From Cryobacterium sp. (lineage in GTDB: Bacteria > Actinomycetota > Actinomycetes > Actinomycetales > Microbacteriaceae): a stretch of DNA of 53,406 nt. The DNA is taken from contig JAHBST010000005.1 in NCBI GenBank assembly GCA_019638975.1, forward strand, positions 1 through 53,406. The letters run 5' to 3'. The notes under the pieces were generated by a model. It did not search any database. It was given only the letters and a program-made list of their open reading frames with translations, and was not told the DNA's origin. The translations under genes and the position numbers were made by a program. This document shows positions 25,165 through 36,139 of the stretch, piece by piece (positions within the stretch are counted from its first letter, which is position 1; every line of letters starts with the position of its first letter).

Positions 25165-26302
25165 AGGAAAACCTTAGTGTCAGGGATGGCCGTCGGAAGT
25201 CGACTTTGAAGGTGGAGAAGACGATGCGCATGACCGCGAAATACGGTGCGAGCGTGGAGCGAATCAGGAAGTCCTCATCGTCGACGCTCGCCGCGAGCAC
25301 GCCGTGGCAGACCGGCCCCGTGCCCGCAATCGTCACCTTCAGGCTTCCTCGCACAAATCTCGGTTCCTCGAGAATCGCGACGATGATCGCCCGAAGCACC
25401 GTGCGCTGGTCGGTCATCATCCAGGATGCTCGACCCGCCTTGTCGACGACGGAGCCGCTCATTTGGTCTTTGGACACACCGTCGTCGCCGGCGACGACCT
25501 CGAGCCACGTGCGATCTGCTTCCGCGACCATGAGAGACCGAATCGAATCGGCAATGTCGCGCGCACGTTCCCGATCCTCCTGGCTCAAGGTGTCGTGCTC
25601 GAGGACGGAACTGAAGAACGGCAGGACATCCTGGCTGAGAATCATGACGCGATCGCGCTGCACCGTTCGCGTGATGCCTGCGCGGAGGCGATTCGTTCGC
25701 TGCGTGGCGCTCTGAATTGCTCGAGCCCGCCAGCGCTCGAGCGAGTCGACCAGTCCTCCCGAATAGCTCGATGATGCGAACGCGAGTGCGAGAATCGGGG
25801 TCATTCCAACCAGCACGTAGGATACCGGCGGAACCGTGGTGTGCAATTGCGGAACCTCCAGGAGCGTCACGAAGCCCACAAAGATTGCCGACAGGACGCC
25901 GCCGGTCGCGAGCTCGGTCGCCGGACGGTAAGGACCGAGCGCAAGTAGCAGGATGCCGAGCGACATCGGCCCGAAGTCATCCTGGATGAAGACGTTCGAA
26001 CCCCACTGGCTGGCAACGCACAGCGCGGCGGCACCGAGAGCGAACAATTGCGTGACGAGATGCGACGATTGGGTAAACGGCGCACGCGTCGGCGACGTCG
26101 CGACGACGACCGTCGCCGACGCAGTAGCGAGCCACACGAGCGCGAGGAACGCGAGCATCCCATTCGATATCTGGTCCGTCGTCCGCAGGGTCATGGCGAG
26201 ACCGTAAAGGAATGCCCCGCACGGCAGAATGATCGACAGTGGCCGGCTGCCGAACGCGCCGACAGGATCGAGTTGCTGGCGCGTACGTTCCAGCGCGGTC
26301 AC
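25151..26302 (-). CDS. Membrane protein with degenerate histidine-kinase-like C-terminus
   Basis: 383 residues from GTG at 26302, which overlaps the kinase stop (GTGA). About six hydrophobic segments lie between residues 21 and 178. A helical region at ~186-262 looks like the HisKA_3 dimerisation domain of NarL-type kinases: QRDRVMILSQDVLPFFSSVL aligns with the usual DLHD box, but the phosphorylatable histidine is replaced by Gln224. The last 120 residues (RTVLRAIIVAIL, KVTIAG) are placed like an ATPase domain yet have no N box or glycine loops. It is probably a pseudokinase or sensory partner for the intact kinase next door. I know no named family for it. The frame runs on to 26779, but that part shadows the kinase gene. 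Confidence 0.7.
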   Translation of the reverse strand: MTALERTRQQLDPVGAFGSRPLSIILPCGAFLYGLAMTLRTTDQISNGMLAFLALVWLATASATVVVATSPTRAPFTQSSHLVTQLFALGAAALCVASQWGSNVFIQDDFGPMSLGILLLALGPYRPATELATGGVLSAIFVGFVTLLEVPQLHTTVPPVSYVLVGMTPILALAFASSSYSGGLVDSLERWRARAIQSATQRTNRLRAGITRTVQRDRVMILSQDVLPFFSSVLEHDTLSQEDRERARDIADSIRSLMVAEADRTWLEVVAGDDGVSKDQMSGSVVDKAGRASWMMTDQRTVLRAIIVAILEEPRFVRGSLKVTIAGTGPVCHGVLAASVDDEDFLIRSTLAPYFAVMRIVFSTFKVDFRRPSLTLRFSYEQR

Positions 26303-27528
26303 GGCTCTACCCCGTTCCCCGCGGCGATGCCGTTCAATCGCACGGGTTCCACGGGAACTTTGATCATGATGGATGTGCCGCGTCCCGGCGTCGACCAGAC
26401 ATTCACGTGGCCGTCCAGGAGTTCGATTCGCTTGCGCACCGATGATTTCAACCCCAGCCGGTCGACGCCCGTCGCCGCTTCCGTGAATCCGACACCGTTG
26501 TCGACGACCATCACCGATACGGAGTCCTCCGAACCGTAGACGGCGACCTCGGCGTGCTGCGTCCCCGAATGTTTCAACACGTTCACGAGGCACTGCTTGA
26601 CGGCGAGCCCCAAGGCGACGGATGCGTCCCGCTCCAGTCGACCGACTGCGGCGAGATCTCCCGTCGCGTCCACGTCGAGTCCGAGAAGCCGCGATTCCTG
26701 AATGGCGCTGAACAGTCCGCTGTGCTGCCAGTCGAGCCGAGCCTGCCGATGAGCGGACGTGGGAGGGTCTGCGAGCCACTCTTCGCTCATCATCGAATTG
26801 ACATCGCGCTCAACGAGCTCGCGAAGAACCGGTTCAAGCTGATCAGTAGCGGACTCCGCGATAGCGGAGAGATGATTAAGGACGGTGTCGTGCATGAGAG
26901 CGGCAGCCTTCACCTCGATCCGGTACCTCAGTTCGGCCACTTGTTCATCCTGGGCGGCTCGGTGAAGTCGGGGCTCGGCTCTCGACTGCCGTCGGCTGTT
27001 GAAGGCGATGAGCGGGATGATGATCAGAGTGCCCGCAAGAGCCACTGCAGTGGCATAGTCCAGGTGCAATTGCTGACCAGTTTCAACCTGGGCGAGCCCG
27101 ATCGCGAGTTCGGCCACGATGTATCCCGCGACAGCCCACGCCAGGCCCGCGAGAATTCCCATGACCGAACCGCCGATCATGATGAGAGCGACCTTCACCG
27201 CGAGGAACGAGAAACCGTCACCCTCCGAGATGGCGATGGGCCCGCTGAGCAGAATGAGAGCATGCAAGTGGATGCCGATTCCCGTCACAAGGAGGTATGC
27301 GAGGCACCACAGTTCGGTCTTCATCGTGTTGCGCAAGAGCAGGAGCGCCATGGACGGCAGCAGCGCGAGCGCGGCCGGCCAAACCGTGTCCCCCGGCCGG
27401 GCACCTTGAAGGACGAGCGTCGACAGTGCGGCGATGGTCAGGAGCGTGAACGCTACGGTGTGTTGCGCGGTGACGAAGGATCGCCGAACGGCTTGCGGTG
27501 CTAGGTGGGCCGGTAGTCCGATCGACAC
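26299..27528 (-). CDS. Sensor histidine kinase, NarL/DesK class
   Basis: 409 residues from GTG at 27528. Five or six membrane segments fill residues ~22-176, with no large external domain, so sensing is probably within the membrane. The HisKA_3 box is ALMHDTVLNHLSAI, with phosphoryl-acceptor His213-Asp214. The ATPase domain has the N box (KQCLVNVLKHSG, Asn316), VDNGVGF (343-348) and a C-terminal GRGTSIMIKVP. The motifs needed for activity are intact. It heads the operon kinase-pseudokinase-regulator-tdk, joined throughout by overlaps. Confidence 0.9.
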   Translation of the reverse strand: MSIGLPAHLAPQAVRRSFVTAQHTVAFTLLTIAALSTLVLQGARPGDTVWPAALALLPSMALLLLRNTMKTELWCLAYLLVTGIGIHLHALILLSGPIAISEGDGFSFLAVKVALIMIGGSVMGILAGLAWAVAGYIVAELAIGLAQVETGQQLHLDYATAVALAGTLIIIPLIAFNSRRQSRAEPRLHRAAQDEQVAELRYRIEVKAAALMHDTVLNHLSAIAESATDQLEPVLRELVERDVNSMMSEEWLADPPTSAHRQARLDWQHSGLFSAIQESRLLGLDVDATGDLAAVGRLERDASVALGLAVKQCLVNVLKHSGTQHAEVAVYGSEDSVSVMVVDNGVGFTEAATGVDRLGLKSSVRKRIELLDGHVNVWSTPGRGTSIMIKVPVEPVRLNGIAAGNGVEP

Positions 27529-27573
27529 GTCAGGTATCTCCCGCTCGGGTTGTGCGTGACCCGAGTATGACAG

Positions 27574-27639
27574 CTAACCGCGAGTCACTGTACCCCGTTG
27601 GCAGGGTGTTTCTCCCAAAAACCCTGCAAAATCAATCAT
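27574..27639 (-). CDS. Candidate 21-residue leader peptide
   Basis: An ATG at 27639 is preceded by GGGGGACGAA, a strong Shine-Dalgarno sequence, and runs for 21 codons (MIDFAGFLGETPCQRGTVTR plus Gly) to TAG. It lies in the 130-base gap between mqo and the sensor kinase, in the same direction as both. It contains a 7-bp hairpin. There is no homology argument; it may be chance. Confidence 0.2.
   Translation of the reverse strand: MIDFAGFLGETPCQRGTVTRG
27601..27627. terminator. Hairpin between mqo and the kinase operon
   Basis: GCAGGGT (27601-27607) and ACCCTGC (27621-27627) form a perfect 7-bp stem with a 13-base loop. A second short palindrome, CCCC-GAATT-GGGG, abuts the mqo stop. No T-run follows on the minus strand. 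It could end the mqo transcript or control entry into the kinase operon. Confidence 0.4.
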
Positions 27640-27658
27640 TTCGTCCCCCGAATTGGGG

Positions 27659-29143
27659 CTAACTCGGATTGCTGAGCTCGAGCTGTTTCGCGGTGGATGC
27701 GAGAGTCTTCCCCGCGAGGGCGGGGGTTGACGACAGCGCTTTTCCGTAACTCGGCACCATCGCGCGAATCTGTGGCGCCCACTCTTCGCTTCGATCCGGA
27801 AAACAGCGATCGATCAGTTCGAGCATGATCGGAACGGCAGTCGACGCTCCGGGGGATGCCCCGAGGAGTCCCGCTATCGTGCCGTCCGCACCCGTGACGA
27901 CCTCGGTTCCGAATTGCAGGATTCCACCCTTCTTCGCGTCCTTCTTGATGACCTGCACGCGCTGCCCCGCCGTGATCAATCGCCAGTCTGCGGGCCGGGC
28001 ATCCGGCATGAACTCACGCAATGCGGCGAACTTGGCTCTGCGGCTGGCCAGGAGTTGCGTGACGAGATACCAGGACAAGTCGAGGTTGTCCTTGAACACG
28101 GCGAGAAGCGGAATGATGTTGCCCAAGCGGATGGACAGCGGCAGATCGAGCCACGAGCCGGTCTTCAGGAACTTCGGAGTGAATCCGGCGTACGGACCGA
28201 ACATGAGACTGCTGTGTCCGTCGACAATGCGCGTGTCCAAGTGCGGCACCGACATCGGCGGAGCACCGACGGACGCCTTGCCATAGACCTTCGCATGGTG
28301 CTTCGCGACGAGTTTTTCGTTGTCCGTGCGGAGGAATTGGCCGCTCACGGGGAAACCGCCGTATCCCCGCGCTTCCGGGATTCCCGACTTCTGGAGCAGC
28401 GAGAGCGCACCGCCGCCCGCGCCGACGAAAACGAAGCGAGCACGAGCGCGCGAGGTGTACTTGCCGATAGTGCGGCGCAATTTCACGGTCCACACGCCAT
28501 CCTTGCCCCGCGAGAGCCCGGTGACTTTCTCATCCGTACTGATGATGGCGCCGTTGTCGGTGAGATAGCTCGCGAGGCCGCGAGTGAGAGCACCGAAGTC
28601 GACATCCGTGCCGGCAATCATTCGAGTTGCCGCGAACTTTTGCGCTTTGGGCCGCCCCGACATGATTGTCGGCGCCCACGAATGGATCACGGCAGGGTCC
28701 TCGCTGTATTCCATGCCGAGGAACAGCGGGTGGTCCTTGAGGGCATCGAACCGCCGACGCAGGAACGAGACATTGTCCTCGCCCCACACGAAACTCATGT
28801 GCGGCACCGTATTGATGAAGTTTTCCGGATCCGGGAGCAAGTCTTTTTTCACCAGATAGGACCAGAACTGACGCGAGATCTGGAATTGTTCGTTGATCTT
28901 GACGGCACTGGAAATATCGACAGTTCCGTCGGGCAAATCTTTCGTGTAGTTCAACTCGCACAAGGCCGAGTGGCCCGTCCCGGCGTTGTTCCACGGATTT
29001 GAACTCTCCAGAGCGAGTTCGGGCAAAGCCTCATAGAGGTGAATGGTCCAGCCGGGCTCGACTTGCTTCAAAATCGATCCAAGAGTGACGCTCATGATTC
29101 CGCCGCCGATGAGCACGACGTCGATCGGTTTCGCTGGACTCAC
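27659..29143 (-). CDS. mqo: Malate:quinone oxidoreductase
   Basis: 494 residues; peripheral-membrane FAD enzyme oxidising malate to oxaloacetate with electrons going to the quinone pool. The dinucleotide loop [15 protein letters not shown] begins at residue 8. [16 protein letters not shown], the [10 protein letters not shown] block and the C-terminal [10 protein letters not shown] are characteristic. The start is GTG at 29143. It is 37 bases downstream of asd with a small hairpin between, so it may be partly uncoupled from the lysC-asd message. Mqo replaces or supplements malate dehydrogenase in many actinobacteria. Confidence 0.95.
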   Translation of the reverse strand: MSPAKPIDVVLIGGGIMSVTLGSILKQVEPGWTIHLYEALPELALESSNPWNNAGTGHSALCELNYTKDLPDGTVDISSAVKINEQFQISRQFWSYLVKKDLLPDPENFINTVPHMSFVWGEDNVSFLRRRFDALKDHPLFLGMEYSEDPAVIHSWAPTIMSGRPKAQKFAATRMIAGTDVDFGALTRGLASYLTDNGAIISTDEKVTGLSRGKDGVWTVKLRRTIGKYTSRARARFVFVGAGGGALSLLQKSGIPEARGYGGFPVSGQFLRTDNEKLVAKHHAKVYGKASVGAPPMSVPHLDTRIVDGHSSLMFGPYAGFTPKFLKTGSWLDLPLSIRLGNIIPLLAVFKDNLDLSWYLVTQLLASRRAKFAALREFMPDARPADWRLITAGQRVQVIKKDAKKGGILQFGTEVVTGADGTIAGLLGASPGASTAVPIMLELIDRCFPDRSEEWAPQIRAMVPSYGKALSSTPALAGKTLASTAKQLELSNPS

Positions 29144-29159
29144 CCATCCAGTTTAGTGT

Positions 29160-29172
29160 TCCCCGCCGGGGA
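29160..29172. terminator. Small hairpin between asd and mqo
   Basis: TCCCC-GCC-GGGGA is a 5-bp stem with a 3-base loop in the 37-base gap between the two minus-strand genes. No T-run follows. It may cause partial termination or be an mRNA processing feature. Confidence 0.3.
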
Positions 29173-29180
29173 CCGTTTGC

Positions 29181-31495
<2,315 letters not shown>

Positions 31496-31541
31496 GGGGC
31501 TCCCGGATGATTCAGAGGCGGAGTATGAATTCTACCGGTCG

Positions 31542-32141
31542 TCAACCCTGTACTACGCGGCGACCCTCGAAAGCGCGCCCGAGAGTGACTTCGTCCGCAT
31601 ACTCGAGGTCTCCCCCGACCGGCAATCCGGACGCCAGGCGCGTGACCCGCAGGTTCGGTTGCACGAGCAAACGGCTCAAGTAACTCGCCGTCGCCTCGCC
31701 CTCGAGGTTCGGGTCCGTCGCGATGATCACTTCCGTCACGGATCCGTCCGCTAGCCGCTGCATGAGCTGGCGGATGCGCAAGTCGTCGGGACCGACACCG
31801 TCGATGGGGCTGATCGCACCGCCCAGTACGTGATAAAGCCCCTTGAACTCGCGTGTGCGCTCGATCGCGGCGACGTCTTTCGCCTCTTCGACGACGCAAA
31901 TCGTCGCTGAGGAGCGTCGCGGATCTCGGCAGATCGGGCAACGTTCCTGCTCCGTGACGTTGCCGCACACTTCGCAAAACCGCACCTTATCGCGCACTTC
32001 GACGAGTACTTCGGCAAGGCGGGACACATCGAAGGATTCGGTCTGGAGAATATGAAACGCGATGCGTTGAGCGGACTTCGGCCCGATGCCGGGGAGCCGG
32101 CCGAGTTCGTCGATGAGTTCCTGAACGATTCCTTCGTACAC
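31542..32141 (-). CDS. recR: Recombination mediator RecR
   Basis: 199 residues; acts with RecO (and RecF) to load RecA at single-strand gaps. The helix-hairpin-helix is [12 protein letters not shown] (15-26), the zinc finger uses Cys56, Cys59, Cys68 and Cys71, and the Toprim domain includes [12 protein letters not shown]. Length is typical. The start is GTG at 32141, three bases after the dnaX stop; dnaX-recR adjacency is widespread. Confidence 0.97.
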   Translation of the reverse strand: MYEGIVQELIDELGRLPGIGPKSAQRIAFHILQTESFDVSRLAEVLVEVRDKVRFCEVCGNVTEQERCPICRDPRRSSATICVVEEAKDVAAIERTREFKGLYHVLGGAISPIDGVGPDDLRIRQLMQRLADGSVTEVIIATDPNLEGEATASYLSRLLVQPNLRVTRLASGLPVGGDLEYADEVTLGRAFEGRRVVQG

Positions 32142-32144
32142 TTG

Positions 32145-34280
32145 TCACGCCTCCCGAGTCGGTGTGACGCGCGGCGTGACCGCTTGTTCTTCGATGAAGT
32201 TCGCTCCGAGGATCTCGCGCACGACGGCCTCGCCGTATCGCTGCTTCGTTTCGGGAGGCACGGTGCCGGGGGCCGAGGCTTCAGCCCTGGGGGCCGCAGC
32301 GCGAGAGTCACCACGAGCGTCGTTCGACTTCGTCGCCGGTTTTGCGTCGGGTTTGGGATCCGGTTTTGCGTCGGGTTTGGGATCCGGTTTTGCGTCGGGT
32401 TTGGGATCCGGTTTGGCGCCGGGTTTGGGATCCGGTTTGGCGCCGGGTTTGGGATCCGGTTTGGCGCCGCGCCTCTCTCCTGGCGACTGGGGCGGCTTTT
32501 GCCGGGCTCCGGACGTCGGCTCCTGCTCGCCCATCGGGATCTCGGCCACCGCCCATCCGCTTTCCTCTTCCGCGGCGGGAGAAATCGCAGGCGGGACTGA
32601 TTCGGCTGCCCGCGCATCCAGCGCCTCCTCGACTTCAGCGGACTCGTCGGGGGCTGCTTGGGCTGCGGCAGCATCCGGCCTCGCGATGAATTTGACCCGG
32701 ATGCCGAGCACATCGATGATCGCTTGCCGCAGAATTTCGCTCACGCTCTGATCGGCGGCTTGTTGCTTCTTGAAGTTCTCGACATCGTTCTGGCTGGGGA
32801 ATGCGAGCGCGAGAACATCGTCCTTCAATCCCATCGGCTTTGACGTGAAGGCGACCGCCCAGGCCGCGCGCTTCTTCTTTCCTACGGCATCCAGGATCTC
32901 GGCCCAGGAGTCGACGAGCTGTTGGAACGAGACCTGACCGATTCCGGCGACACGCGCTCCGGGATCCTCAGTGGCCGGCTCCTCGGGCATGACGCCCTCG
33001 ACACGCGCACCGCTCGTCTCGCGAACCGGCTCCTCGGATATGACACCGTCGACGGGCGCACTGCGCTCCTCGGGGAGCGGCTTCTCGGGACGCTCGTCCG
33101 GCGACGGCGCCTGCTCCACGCCCACTCGTCGCTCAAGCCGTTCCACGCGAGCGAGAGTCCCGCGTTCCGTAGCGTCCGATGCCGGCACGAGAATCCGCGC
33201 GATCATGAGCTCGAGATGCAATCGCGGCGACGTGGCACCGGTCATTTCCGTGAGGGCGGCGCCGACGACATCCGCAGCTCGGCTGAGTTCGGCATCGCCG
33301 AATCGGGATGCCTGCACGGCCATCTGGTCCAATTCGTCCTGCTGGATCCCGCGAAGCACCGCCGCCGCTCCCCCGCCGGTGGCCGCGACGACGATCAGAT
33401 CACGAAGCCTTTCGAGAAGATCGTCGACGAAGCGCCGCGGATCCTGACCCGTCTGAATGACTCGATCGACTGCGGCGAATGCGGCAGCGGCATCGTGCGT
33501 TCCGATCGCATCGATGACTTCGCCGAGAAGGGCCGAATGTGTGTAGCCGAGAAGTGACACGGCACGTTCGTACTCGATTGCGTTGCCCTCGGATCCGGCC
33601 ATCAATTGGTCCAGCAGCGACAGCGTGTCGCGAACGGACCCTCCGCCCGCGCGCACGACGAGCGGCAGCACTCCCGGTGCGACCGTGACATTCTCGCTTT
33701 CGCACAAACTCTGCACGTATTCGAGCATTTGCGCGGGCGGCACGAGCCGAAAAGGGTAGTGATGCGTGCGAGAGCGAATGGTGCCGATCACTTTGTCGGG
33801 CTCGGTGGTGGCGAAAATGAACTTCACGTGCTCCGGGGGCTCCTCGACGATCTTCAAAAGCGCATTGAAACCTTGCGGCGTGACCATGTGCGCTTCGTCG
33901 AGAATGAAAATCTTAAACCGGTCGCGCGCGGGCGCGAAAACGGCGCGCTCCCGCAAGTCGCGCGCGTCGTCGACTCCGTTATGGCTGGCAGCGTCGATTT
34001 CGACCACGTCAAGAGAACCGCCGCCGTCTCGACTCAGTTCCACACAGCTGGCGCACTTTCCGCACGGGGTATCGGTTGGCCCCTCGACGCAATTGAGGCA
34101 ACGCGCAAGGATGCGCGCCGACGTGGTCTTGCCGCAGCCACGCGGGCCGCTGAACAAGTAGGCGTGATTCACGCGATTCGTGCGCAGCGCCGTCATGAGC
34201 GGTTCCGTCACTTGCGATTGGCCGATCAACTCGGCAAAGGTTTCGGGCCGGTAGCGGCGATACAGGGCGGTGACCACCAC
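32145..34280 (-). CDS. dnaX: DNA polymerase III gamma/tau subunit
   Basis: 711 residues; ATPase of the clamp loader. Walker A is GPRGCGKTT (45-53), and the zinc module has Cys64, Cys73, Cys76 and Cys79. LDEAHM is the Walker B region. The tau-specific half is acidic and Ala/Pro-rich, and carries a run of K-P-D-P-K-P-G/D-A octapeptides encoded by a perfect 24-bp tandem repeat. The extreme C-terminus (KQRYGEAVVREILGANFIEE) is conserved in actinobacterial DnaX. No slippery sequence for a short gamma form was recognised. GTG at 34280 or 34277 is the start. Confidence 0.95.
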   Translation of the reverse strand: MVVTALYRRYRPETFAELIGQSQVTEPLMTALRTNRVNHAYLFSGPRGCGKTTSARILARCLNCVEGPTDTPCGKCASCVELSRDGGGSLDVVEIDAASHNGVDDARDLRERAVFAPARDRFKIFILDEAHMVTPQGFNALLKIVEEPPEHVKFIFATTEPDKVIGTIRSRTHHYPFRLVPPAQMLEYVQSLCESENVTVAPGVLPLVVRAGGGSVRDTLSLLDQLMAGSEGNAIEYERAVSLLGYTHSALLGEVIDAIGTHDAAAAFAAVDRVIQTGQDPRRFVDDLLERLRDLIVVAATGGGAAAVLRGIQQDELDQMAVQASRFGDAELSRAADVVGAALTEMTGATSPRLHLELMIARILVPASDATERGTLARVERLERRVGVEQAPSPDERPEKPLPEERSAPVDGVISEEPVRETSGARVEGVMPEEPATEDPGARVAGIGQVSFQQLVDSWAEILDAVGKKKRAAWAVAFTSKPMGLKDDVLALAFPSQNDVENFKKQQAADQSVSEILRQAIIDVLGIRVKFIARPDAAAAQAAPDESAEVEEALDARAAESVPPAISPAAEEESGWAVAEIPMGEQEPTSGARQKPPQSPGERRGAKPDPKPGAKPDPKPGAKPDPKPDAKPDPKPDAKPDPKPDAKPATKSNDARGDSRAAAPRAEASAPGTVPPETKQRYGEAVVREILGANFIEEQAVTPRVTPTREA
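32336..32469. repeat. 24-bp tandem repeat inside dnaX (about 5.6 copies)
   Basis: Five full units plus a partial one, head to tail with no spacers. The first three share one sequence (starting CCGGTTTTGCG) and the last two plus the partial another (CCGGTTTGGCG). The unit is eight codons long, so copy changes keep the frame. It encodes a Lys/Pro/Asp linker in the tau region. Confidence 0.95.
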
Positions 34281-34292
34281 CCCATGCTACTG

Positions 34293-34332
34293 GCCGGCGC
34301 CGACGAACCGCCGGGCTCATCGGCACGCCGGC
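34293..34332. terminator. Hairpin after the surface operon
   Basis: GCCGGCG-C-CGA near 34293 pairs with TCGG-CA-CGCCGGC ending at 34332, a long GC stem with one bulge. It lies directly after the choice-of-anchor G stop (34334 on the minus strand) and before dnaX, so it may end the surface operon transcript. No T-run is seen. Confidence 0.4.
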
Positions 34333-34333
34333 G

Positions 34334-36139
34334 TCACGGGAGCAGACGGTTCGTGCCGGCCGACGCGGTCGCCAGGTTCACGTACACGGGAGCGCCGACA
34401 ATCCCGTCGAGCAATCCGAGCCGCAAGGCCGTGACGACATACTCTGGGCTGATCGTCGGCGGGCTGCCAGGGTCGTATCCGACTCCGCTCGGCGCTCCGG
34501 GCTGATCCGGCTGCACATTGACCATGAGAGAGACGACGTCGGGGAGCGGCCCCAGAGCCGTGCCGAGCCCGCTCGCCACTTGCGACGCCGTGGTTGCGAG
34601 GTCGCTGACGAGAGTGCTCACAACCGACGTGAACCCATCGTTGATCACAGCCGTGATCGCGGCAAGGAGCTCCCCGGGAAGGGTTGCGCTCGAATTGATT
34701 CCCGACACCAGTCCCGCAAGCGAGCCCAGTCCAAGCGTGTTCAGAATGCCCGCGACGACGCTACCGAGAAGACCGAGGCTGAGAGCCGTCGCGCTCACGG
34801 AGAGGACCGGTGGCGGTCCGGACGGAGCGATGACGTCTCCGAGGTTGGAATCGAGCGACGTCTCCACCGAAATGATGTCGATGCCGAGGCTCGAGATTCC
34901 CACGCGCGTTGTCAAATCCACGTGCAGCTGGATACCCCCGATCGCAGCCGTAAGGGCATCGTTCACGTCGTCGATCCAACCCTGCACGAGACTGCCGACT
35001 CGCGCCGTGATGTCGTCGATGACCGCCGAGTTGATGATCAATTCGGTGTTCGGCGCGAGATTGTTCAATTGGTCGGGGCCGCCCACGAGCGTGGCGAGGT
35101 CGACGACGATGGTTCCGTCAGGATCCGCCAGATCGAGAGTCACCACGCCGTCGCTGAGAATTGCACCCGGACCGGAGAGCAATCCGCTCAACGCGGTGAA
35201 ATCCGGGGCCGTGAGGGTGACGCTTCCCGAGCTCGAGCCGAGGTCGAGGCCTTCCAATACCCCGCCGGCGCCGGTCAGAGTCCCCCGAATGGATTGGGCG
35301 ATGCTTCCGGTTGGACCCTGTTCGCTCGCGACCGCCGAATTCACCTGGGCCATCGCTGCCTGCACGGTCGGCACGAGTCCGGCGATCAGTGGACTCTCGA
35401 CCGCGAGATCGAGTCCGGCGATGCCGTAGCTGCGATCGGTGCCATCCACGGTTCCGTCGCCCCAGACGCTGCTTTCGAGCGCGGAACACCAATCCAGGGT
35501 CGAACTCGCCGCGACCGCGCCGATGTGGAGCGCCACATCCGCAATTCCTGCGGCAGACGGCAGGAGGGAGCTGAGTTCGACGCTCGCGGGTTCGGGCAAG
35601 TCGCCGTCGGGCGTGCTCGGCGACACGCCAATTCCTCCGTCGTCGGTGACGAGTCCCGATGCGCCGGCAGAGAAACCGAGATCCGTCACGTGAGCGTACT
35701 GATTGGTGGCGCCCGCCGATCCCGCGGGCAAACCGACCGTGAATCCACTCAAGTCGATCCCGATCGCGCCGAGCGCAGTGACATCAAGCGGGTTGAGGTA
35801 AGTGTCCCGATCGGGACCGCCCGGAACGTGAGTGGCCCCCGCAGGCGAGAACACGGGCGACGAGGATCCCGTCCTCGTTGCCGAGACACCGTTCAGGCTG
35901 GCCAGCGCATCGAGGTCCACTCCGAGCACCCCGCCGGACAGAAAACGTCCGCGGGCGGTCGTTTCATAGCCCGTGTCGCTTCCGCAATCGAACGCGGTCG
36001 TTCCCAGCGAAGCAAATGCCCATTCGGCATCCACCCACGACGCGGCCGTCGGCGCGATGCCCGGCGCGACGAGAGCGACGACGGAGGCCACCGATAGTCC
36101 CGCGAATCCGATGAGCCGATTGCTCTTTCGAATCGTCAT
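34334..36139 (-). CDS. Choice-of-anchor G family secreted surface protein
   Basis: 601 residues, Ser/Gly/Ala-rich and low in Lys and Cys. A basic start and hydrophobic stretch (8-33) precede ASWVDAEWAF (33-42), the same motif as in the exported protein at the head of the operon. The remainder matches choice-of-anchor G proteins: LNPLDVTALGAIGIDLSG, repeated L-x-L strands and a C-terminal TALRLGLLDG. Some relatives end in an LPXTG, PEP-CTERM or other anchor; this one ends without any, so anchoring may rely on a partner. The ATG overlaps the LAxTG gene (ATGA). Function beyond surface location is unknown. Confidence 0.8.
   Translation of the reverse strand: MTIRKSNRLIGFAGLSVASVVALVAPGIAPTAASWVDAEWAFASLGTTAFDCGSDTGYETTARGRFLSGGVLGVDLDALASLNGVSATRTGSSSPVFSPAGATHVPGGPDRDTYLNPLDVTALGAIGIDLSGFTVGLPAGSAGATNQYAHVTDLGFSAGASGLVTDDGGIGVSPSTPDGDLPEPASVELSSLLPSAAGIADVALHIGAVAASSTLDWCSALESSVWGDGTVDGTDRSYGIAGLDLAVESPLIAGLVPTVQAAMAQVNSAVASEQGPTGSIAQSIRGTLTGAGGVLEGLDLGSSSGSVTLTAPDFTALSGLLSGPGAILSDGVVTLDLADPDGTIVVDLATLVGGPDQLNNLAPNTELIINSAVIDDITARVGSLVQGWIDDVNDALTAAIGGIQLHVDLTTRVGISSLGIDIISVETSLDSNLGDVIAPSGPPPVLSVSATALSLGLLGSVVAGILNTLGLGSLAGLVSGINSSATLPGELLAAITAVINDGFTSVVSTLVSDLATTASQVASGLGTALGPLPDVVSLMVNVQPDQPGAPSGVGYDPGSPPTISPEYVVTALRLGLLDGIVGAPVYVNLATASAGTNRLLP

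Noticed and set aside
32336..32469. CRISPR-like array
   Set aside because: The 24-bp units are contiguous with no spacers and lie in frame inside dnaX, so this is a coding tandem repeat.
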